Shown: positions 22,001 through 27,659 of the stretch, in pieces
How positions within the stretch are numbered: position 1 is the first letter of the stretch
How the letters are laid out: each line of letters opens with the position of its first letter
Notes under the pieces: generated by a model
The model's input: the letters and a program-made list of their open reading frames with translations, nothing else
The model's database searches: none
Told to the model about the DNA's origin: nothing
Source of the DNA: Didymodactylos carnosus
Taxonomy: Eukaryota; Rotifera; Eurotatoria; Philodinida; Philodinidae
DNA: 27,659 bases
Assembly: GCA_905250885.1 (NCBI GenBank)
Contig: CAJNOQ010001888.1
Span: 1-27,659 of the forward strand
Reading direction: 5' to 3'
Program-made: the position numbers and the translations under genes

Positions 22001-22149
22001 ATTAGAAAAAAGTCTTGCGAATCTTACAATTTCAATAGAATTATTTAATTTCGTGGAAAAATGACGTATGAACAGTAGATTGAGTGTAATCTTTATCTCT
22101 ATTACAACGAAAAATTCTTTTATTGTAAGATTCGCAAGACTTTTCTAAT
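22001..22149. mobile_element. MITE with ~28-bp near-perfect terminal inverted repeats (149 bp)
   Basis: The left end ATTAGAAAAAAGTCTTGCGA continues ATCTTACAAT, and the right end is its reverse complement except for a 2-nt difference in the A run. The middle is AT-rich and non-coding. If the ends are taken as GAAAA...TTTTC the element is flanked by TA dinucleotides, which would fit a Tc1/mariner-type target duplication; the exact boundary cannot be fixed from one copy. The high arm identity suggests it is relatively young. Confidence 0.68.
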
Positions 22150-22235
22150 GGAAAATATTAAAAGAAATGACTTCTATAGGAAAGAAATGTATCAAAGAAC
22201 GAAACCGTTTCTGTTCGTACGTAAGGATAATTGTT

Positions 22236-22276
22236 GTATATATATATATATACTTATATACTTAAAGTATATAAGT
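22236..22276. repeat. (TA)n microsatellite and 25-bp palindrome
   Basis: A TA run is followed by a perfect palindrome at 22252-22276 with 12-bp arms around a central A (arms ACTTATATACTT). It can extrude as a cruciform or hairpin. Probably a simple-sequence product. Confidence 0.6.
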
Positions 22277-22534
22277 CAAAAGACATGTTCACATCAGAAG
22301 GAGAAAGAAAAACTATATTTTTCTTTTTCAGTGAACTGTATAAAAGTGATAAGTTACAAAAACTTGATTAAGTTGAATTAAATGATAACTTCAGAATAAG
22401 TACACAGTAATTGAAAGAGAGAATTGAGAAGCGTAAATAAGATTGTTATATGTACTTATTTTAAACTTAACCTTAAACTGACCTTGAGATGAATTGCTTC
22501 GTGTTCCCGCGGAGAAAATCGGGTAAAACACGCT

Positions 22535-22890
22535 GAAATTTTGCCTAGCCCAAGAAACGCTACTAGGAGAGCGAATTTTCGTTCCTCTCCAACACTTGTT
22601 CGTTTTGGTGATGTTGGACTAAATAGTTTAGTAAAATAGTTTCTATTGTCTTAAATCTTGGTTTATTTGCTTGGTAGAAAAAAGTCTCAAGCGTTTGTGG
22701 AAGTGAAGATTTTGCTAGTCCAAGAAAAAAACTGTCTGATGTTCTTCTGTTGTTCTTCTGATTTCGAAAAAAATTTCCTGATCAACTCCTGATTTCGAAA
22801 AATTGGATTTGGGCACCCTGTTCAGTTCTCTTAAATCTTGATTTATAAGTCTGAATTATTTTCAAACTGAAAAAAGGCTTTTCTTATATA
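22535..22890. repeat. Degenerate tandem duplication (~175-bp unit)
   Basis: Several motifs recur in order at an offset of 170-190 bp: ttttgcctagcccaagaaa (about 22540) and ttttgctagtccaagaaa (about 22710); tcttaaatcttggtttat (22649) and tcttaaatcttgatttat (22829); agaaaaaagtct (22676) and gaaaaaaggct (about 22869). A further short direct repeat (ctgatttcgaaaaa) lies in the second unit. The segment is slightly less AT-rich than its surroundings. No coding frame. Confidence 0.45.
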
Positions 22891-23045
22891 GCTCTGTAAA
22901 GCAAGCTGTTGATTAATATTTAAATTCAAGCTTCAAAATTTTTGATTCATCGAAGAATTAAATTTTAGTTTTTTTCAAATTCGAATATTTTCTGTAAAAG
23001 ATATTTTAACGAATATAAATGAAAGAGAACACTTTTCATAATGAC

Positions 23046-23155
23046 GCGTGGCATAGTGGTTATAAAGACAGCGAAAAAAAGGTACTACATAGACAGGGAT
23101 TGAACCTGAGGTTACTCGATCTCGGGTTTAATTCCTGTCTGCGTAGTTCCTTTTT
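23046..23155. mobile_element. tRNA-like inverted-repeat element (possible SINE relic)
   Basis: GTGGCATAGTGGTTA at about 23049-23062 resembles a Pol III A box and tRNA D-arm. It is followed by an imperfect inverted repeat: left arm 23081-23110, right arm 23121-23150, 24 of 30 positions pairing across a 10-nt centre. Each arm read outward from the centre looks like a tRNA T-arm: GGTTCAATCCCTG on the minus strand (a good B box) and GGGTTTAATTCCTG on the plus strand. Both sides end in T runs (terminator-like) outside the arms. No standard cloverleaf folds, so this is not an ordinary tRNA gene. A SINE or a tRNA fragment duplicated in inverted orientation is the best guess. Confidence 0.42.
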
Positions 23156-23775
23156 CTCAATTATTTTTGAGATTCCTCTGTCAAGACTGGACTCAACAGG
23201 AATTATATCGGGTCAATTTATAATTGTAATTTATATAAAAATTCAGCTGTTTCAGGTAATTATTTATATGCATATGAGCAAAGAACTCAAAAGACTCACG
23301 TTAGTAGACAGACTTTAGTTTTTCATAAATCAGTAACCCTGAAATAATCGTAAAAGCAAGATATGTTGAGTATATATGACAAATAGCTAAGTTCTAAAAC
23401 AAGAGAAACACTATGTCACTCAAATGCGGAAAACGAATGCTATAAACTAGCGACCTTTGTCAATTTCTTCTTTTCTCTATTCTGCATGAACGAACCAGAA
23501 AATAGCAGTCCATATTTTCTTTTGATAGAACGAAAAGACTCTGCGCGATGACTCCAGAAGAGACTTCTAACGTATAGTACATACGTCATTTCTTTTGTGA
23601 AATATGTTTTTTCCAGTTTTACTGAGAACTGAACACTGAAATTCACATTTAAAGTAGGTGTACAGACGAGGAGTCTTTATTAATATTTAAAAACAAAATT
23701 TGTCATAATATTCTTGAGGTCTCTAACATGGTACTGTTGGTTGATCGATAATCAGTCTAATTTATAATTTTATTT
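23151..23775. other. Spacer, no gene recognised
   Basis: A 99-codon frame (23019-23318 +) runs through the tRNA-like element and is not protein-like. A 68-codon minus frame (23440-23646) is also unremarkable. The stretch actgagaactgaacactgaa near 23624-23643 resembles the left end of the MITE at 20689. Confidence 0.35.
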
Positions 23776-24999
23776 TTTCTCACCTCTCTAAACACTTTTT
23801 TTGTAAACAAACAGTTCGGCTTTCGTCCTAAACATTCTACTCTGGATGCTTTGTTGTTTTTATCTTCAATCGTCTTTAACTTTTGGAATGCTGGTGTAAA
23901 GTGTGTTGGTGTATCTTTTGATTTTTCTAAAGCATTTGACTCTGTTCTTCATTCTCTCTTGTTAGAAAAACTTTCTCATTGTGGTGTGTGTGTGATTCTT
24001 TGTTGTCTCTTCTATCTTCTTATCTTTCGAACCGTTCTCAGTGTGTGCGTGTGAATGATTCTGTCTCTTCTTCTTCTCTAGTTCCTTCTGGTGTTCCTCA
24101 AGGCAGTGTGCTTGGGCCTCTTTTATTTCTTATTTTTATTAACGATCTACCTCTGTCGCTTCCACCTAATTGTGAAATCTGTCTATTTGCTGAGGATGTT
24201 TTTTTGATTGTTCCGCTTTCCTCTACTGATTCTTCTAATTTTTCTCATGTTCAAAACTGTATAAATTCTGTTTCTCACTGGTCTTCTTCTAATCTCATGT
24301 CTTCAAACGTGTCTAAATGTTGTTGGCTCCCTTTCTCATTCAATCTCTTTATAATCAGTTGTATCTCAATGGTGCTCCTCTCTCTGTTGTGTCTTCTGTT
24401 CGTTGTCTTGGTGTTCTTGTTTCGCACGATCTTAGGTGGAATTATCATACCAAGGACATTGCTCTTGCTTGTCGGCGCAAGCTTGGAGCATTGAATCGTG
24501 TCTTTGGATTAGCTCCAACTGAAGTTCGGCGTCGAATCTGTCTTTCTTTTATTCTTCCTAAAGTTGACTATTGCTGTGCCTTGTATGATAGTTCGTTTTC
24601 TCTTACTGTTCTTGATTCTGTAAACAAACTTGCTTCGCGTGTTATTTCTCGCAATTTTGACTATCGTTCTTCTAGTTCTCTACTTGTATCTCAACTTTCT
24701 TCCAAATCTCTCTTCGTTGTAAATACTTTAGACTTCTACAGTTTTTCAAAATTTATCATCGTCTAAGTCATGTTTCTCTTTTTTATACTATTCATCGTCC
24801 TCACTACTCATCTTTACGTCTTCATCATTCTAAATATGTTCGCATCCCATCTTCTGTTGATGGTTATTCTTCGCAAACGGTGCATTCTTCTTTTTTTTAT
24901 TCAACTATTGCTGACTGGAATAATCTCCCAGAGCCAGTTATTTGTCTTTCTTCTTTAACGTCGTTCAAAACAGCTTTATGTCAGTATCTCTTCCAGTGA
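23776..24999 (+). pseudogene. Non-LTR retrotransposon reverse transcriptase, 5'-truncated and frameshifted
   Basis: Classic LINE reverse transcriptase blocks appear in order across three frames: QFGFRPKHSTLDAL (about 23812), FDFSKAFDSVLH (about 23920), PSGVPQGSVLGPLLFLIFIN (about 24090), the active-site box as FAED (24186-24197) where family members have FADD or YADD, a thumb region (SSVRCLGVLVSHDLRWN), and the C-terminal WNNLP block (about 24916) before a TGA at 24997. The pattern fits the Jockey/CR1/L2 group. The coding frame changes at about 23985 (inside a TG run), 24310-24340 and 24700-24730, each by the same step, consistent with three single-base losses. The endonuclease and the N-terminal part of the reverse transcriptase are absent. 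The element is dead. Its T/C-rich codon use contrasts with the A-rich host genes, fitting foreign origin. Confidence 0.88.
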
Positions 25000-25222
25000 A
25001 ACATTTGTCAGTTAAGAATTTATATTTGTTCTTTTTTGCTTAATACTTCTTTTTATTTTTTTCAAAAATTTGTGCTTTTTTTACTACTTCTAGTTCTAAC
25101 CTTAGTTGTCTTATTTATTTTGTTCTTTTTTATTACTCGTTTTGTGTTGTTTGGCTTGAGTCATTTATTACGGGTCAGTGACCTTTGATGACTCTCTCAC
25201 TTTTCATGAATAAAAACAGTCT
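25000..25222 (+). mobile_element. Probable 3' untranslated tail of the retrotransposon
   Basis: T-rich sequence continuing from the reverse transcriptase stop, ending near catgaataaaaacagtc at about 25206-25222, after which base composition changes and a short direct repeat (tcttagtctcttagtct) occurs. Many CR1/Jockey-type tails end in A-rich or short tandem sequence, so the true boundary is likely near here. No target duplication was identified. Confidence 0.4.
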
Positions 25223-25827
25223 TAGTCTCTTAGTCTTATCATTTCGGAAAATTGTATTAGTAGTTATTTAGTTCAAGGCAGCGTTTTTGATAGAGTGTTG
25301 GCGAAGAGAAAGAGTAAAGTTGAGAGAAGAACTAAGTTGTTGCCGTTCGTCAAGATATATTTTTAGTGAGTAAGTCGTTCCGTTTTTGTGACATATAGTT
25401 TTGAGCTTTTCATCAATTGTACTGAATAACTACAACAAACTACGAATGTTTATTTGTGATTCACTAACTTAGATCAATCACTCTTACGTAATCAAAATTT
25501 CTCAAATTCCTTTCTAATAATAAATTGAAAACTGTTTTAATCAATCATTTATTTCCATAGCATTAATTCAGTTAAAAACTTAATATGTCATGTACATAAT
25601 ATATGTCCGCATCACTAAATAATTCAAAAGCTTTTTTTTAGAAGACTTCGAAATCGCTGTTTACAGATTATCATGAAAAAGGGATTTTTGACGTCGTGAA
25701 TTTATAGAATGAGTTATTCATACTGATACCAGAAGTATCAACGCACGCTTTTTCTCGATACACGTAATGATTAATACAGTAAGCAAAATTATACAGCATA
25801 TATTTGTTTTATGCTAGATATACTGAT
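25223..25827. other. Intergenic spacer, nothing recognised
   Basis: AT-rich with no open frame of note. A slightly purine-rich stretch near 25300-25360 has a short Lys/Arg-rich frame without a start codon. Confidence 0.35.
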
Positions 25828-25984
25828 TAGTGTTTTTTAACGAAAACTTTTACCATAGTGGGTTTTTTCACCGTTAAAAACAGTGGGTATTTCGTACTCA
25901 GTGTGAAAATTATGTTTAATTTCAGTTTTACATGATAGATTACAATGGGAAATTTGCTTGTCCATCGTGATATTAAAAACGCTG
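25828..25984. mobile_element. hAT-like MITE, diverged sibling of the element at 20210 (157 bp)
   Basis: The left end is TAGTGTTTTTTAAC and the right end reads, as reverse complement, CAGCGTTTTTAATATCACG. These are the same CARTGTTTTTAAT-type termini and nearly the same length as the 154-bp element upstream, and an internal GTGGGTTT is shared. Flanking octamers ATACTGAT and ATTCCAAT agree at five of eight positions, consistent with an old, mutated 8-bp duplication. It lies about 110 bp before the start codon of the first LRAT gene, so it may overlap that gene's promoter. Confidence 0.6.
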
Positions 25985-26092
25985 ATTCCAATTAAGAATG
26001 TTTGATAAATAATTTATTATTTAAATGAACTGAATTTTATTTTTAGATTATGCATTAGAATCTCGTTGAAATAATTAATTAATTTGAAAATC

Positions 26093-26738
26093 ATGGCAGC
26101 AAATTTAATAACACTAAATGAAAATAATCAACAACAGCATGAAGTGTTACAAAAAGCACAGTTGGGCGATATGATACAATTTCAAAGAAAACATTATTCT
26201 CATTGGTCTATCTACGTTGGTGATCATAAAGTGATTCATCGATGGGGTGATGATGATGGTATTGGAAACTCTCAAGGCTTTCGTAATTTATTTACGTTTT
26301 CTGGTGTGAATTTCAATAAAGCTCGTATTGAAATAACAGATTTTATGGAAGTATTAAAAGATGGAACGGCAAAAATCAATAATTATCTTGATCATAAATA
26401 TAAGTAAGAAAGTGAAAATTATTATCAGTTCAAAACATTATAATATTTTACAATTGTTTTTTAGACCGTTACCAACTAAGGCAATTATTGATCGAGCTAG
26501 AAGAGCTCTACGATCAGAAGGTTATAATCTTATATACGATAATTGTGAACATTTTGCGACGGATTGTCGCTATGGACAACCTAATAGTCGACAAGTACAA
26601 GTAGCTGTAAGTTTTGGCGCAGCTGCTGCAGCACTTCTTACTGGTACTGCACTGGCAGTTGGAATGTACTTAGGAACAAAAAATAATGAATCAGATGAGG
26701 AAAAGAATGAGAAACAAATGAAGTTATTGAAAACATAA
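26093..26738 (+). CDS. LRAT/PLAAT (HRASLS)-type acyltransferase, membrane-anchored (2 exons)
   Basis: Predicted join: 26093-26403, 26465-26738 (61-bp GT-AG intron, phase 2), 194 residues. The LRAT domain starts at LGDMIQF (residues 24-30). The catalytic set is complete: His37 in SHWSIYVGD, His49 in VIHRWG, exactly 12 apart as in PLAAT enzymes, and Cys131 in NCEHF. Known members are thiol acyltransferases/phospholipases that move acyl chains among phospholipids, or retinol acyltransferases. A hydrophobic Ala/Gly-rich helix (about residues 150-174) and a charged tail at the C-terminus match the membrane anchor of PLAAT proteins. The ATG at 26093 is chosen because upstream in-frame codons lack an ATG. 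An acceptor-like ttatttttag ends at 26046, and a two-codon upstream frame (ATG CAT TAG) begins at 26050. A paralogue follows in tandem. Confidence 0.9.
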
Positions 26739-27246
26739 TAATCTCGTTTGTTTTGTTTCCTACTTCTTATAATTTATTTGTTATATAAATGGATATTTTC
26801 GTGAAATGTTTTGTTTCTGTATACAATTTTGAGCTTATTTTATTCCATGGCGTGTGTACATTAAACTTATTTTTATACATTAATTTATTTTGAACACTAT
26901 TTATGATAAATTTTATTTTATATCGAGAAATATTTACACTATTTTCACTTTCTTTTCCAACGACAGTTACATATTTTTTCGCTTCGAAATAGAATCGTTC
27001 ATTTCAATGTTCTTTTTTCTATTTTTACACAGAATTCATGATACTAAACAGTGTTCTCTTTAGTTCTACGAAATTAATGATCGTATTTTGTATATCTGAC
27101 TCGATGATGTTTCTCTATTTTAAGATTTTATGTAGCTATTTTCGTATAAACAAAATTTATTGTTCAAAGTTAATGTTTACAACGATAATTTGAAACGAAA
27201 ACGTTAACATTTCAGTTTATTTTCTTTGACTACTATTATTACTGGT
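26739..27246. other. Spacer between the tandem LRAT genes
   Basis: AT-rich, without an open frame. ATTAAA near 26861 could act as a polyadenylation signal for the first gene. A pyrimidine-AG (tttcag) at 27214-27215 lies 32 nt before the next ATG and may be an acceptor. Confidence 0.35.
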
Positions 27247-27603
27247 ATGACGTCACTTGAATTATTCGATAAACAAAATAGAATACAACGTCGACCAGAA
27301 TTGGGAGATATGATTGAATTTAACCGAAAACGTTATTGTCATTGGGGAATATATGTTGGTAAAAATATTCTTGAACATTCTTTTTAATTATATAATGCAA
27401 TTGATTTTAGGCGATGGAAAAGTAATTCACAGATGGGGTGAAGGTATCAATAAATTACTTTCAAATCCACAAGCAATTAAAGTGAACAATTTATTAACAT
27501 TTTCTGGTAATGTATTATTTAATAATGTCGCACGGATTGAAGAACGTACTTTGACAAACAATGATAATATTTGTATTAATAATTATCTTGATCATGAACT
27601 AAG
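27247..27603 (+). CDS. LRAT/PLAAT-type acyltransferase, second tandem copy (3' end outside window)
   Basis: Predicted exons 27247-27358 and 27411-27603, then a donor (gtatat) at 27604 in the same phase and position as the intron of the upstream paralogue. The remaining exon with the catalytic Cys (NCEHF) lies beyond the window. Visible residues: LGDMIEF, His32 in CHWGIYVGD, His44 in VIHRWG, again 12 apart, and INNYLDHELR aligning with INNYLDHKYK of the first copy. The N-terminus differs (MTSLELFDKQNRIQRR). It has an extra 52-bp phase-1 intron after IYVG that the first copy lacks. The visible part is intact. Tandem duplication followed by divergence is the simplest explanation. Confidence 0.85.
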
Positions 27604-27659
27604 GTATATACTGTTGTTCTAGTTCTATGATACTTATGTGACTATTACTGTATTTTTCT

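Noticed and set aside
23019..23318. 99-codon + strand frame
   Set aside because: Runs through the tRNA-like inverted repeat and has no protein-like features.
1..27659. tRNA, rRNA, snRNA, spliced-leader RNA genes and CRISPR arrays
   Set aside because: No cloverleaf, no conserved rRNA or snRNA segment, no spliced-leader sequence and no regularly spaced repeats were seen; only the tRNA-like inverted repeat near 23.1 kb comes close.

Overview
The window is eukaryotic and very AT-rich. Coding regions are split by short GT-AG introns (six introns in one gene: 965, 98, 59, 90, 215 and 58 bp), there are many low-complexity T and A tracts, and there is a decayed non-LTR retrotransposon plus several small inverted-repeat transposons. 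The protein families (STMP1-like micropeptide, frataxin, NALF/FAM155, PLAAT/LRAT) point to a metazoan. Compact introns, Gln/Asn/Ser-rich proteins and a tandem LRAT-domain pair fit a bdelloid rotifer best, but that assignment is inference.

Layout, left to right. Bases 3-89 may be the last codons of an upstream + strand gene. 760-6690 is a seven-exon gene for a 1481-residue, mostly disordered nuclear protein with two C-terminal PWWP domains and a repeated short motif (RRFAVKST). 7816-7968 is a 50-codon micropeptide gene resembling STMP1 (DUF4535), a mitochondrial membrane protein. 8466-9060 is a full-length, intronless, stop-riddled frataxin pseudogene. From 9061 to about 17.6 kb I find no intact gene: low-complexity DNA, simple repeats, and a minus-strand decayed coding stretch near 13.8-14.3 kb. 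17826-19292 is a three-exon gene whose cysteine-rich domain matches NALF/FAM155/NLF-1, the auxiliary subunit of the NALCN sodium-leak channel.

19.3-26.0 kb is a transposon graveyard. It holds two members of one hAT-like MITE family (20210-20363 with a perfect 8-bp target duplication; 25828-25984), a second MITE with an 8-bp duplication (20689-20821) abutting a 14-bp perfect hairpin, a third MITE with near-perfect 28-bp ends (22001-22149), a tRNA-like inverted repeat (about 23046-23155), a degenerate tandem duplication, and a 5'-truncated, frameshifted Jockey/CR1-type reverse transcriptase (23776-24999). The window ends with two tandem LRAT/PLAAT-type acyltransferase genes (26093-26738, and 27247 running off the end), which share one intron position and differ by another.

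All intact genes lie on the + strand. They do not look like one pathway; three (STMP1, frataxin pseudogene, and possibly the lipid-acting LRAT proteins) touch mitochondrial or lipid biology, but adjacency here is probably incidental. Each + strand gene is preceded within about 8-105 nt by a pyrimidine-AG acceptor with no visible upstream coding exon, which would fit spliced-leader trans-splicing or 5'-UTR introns.
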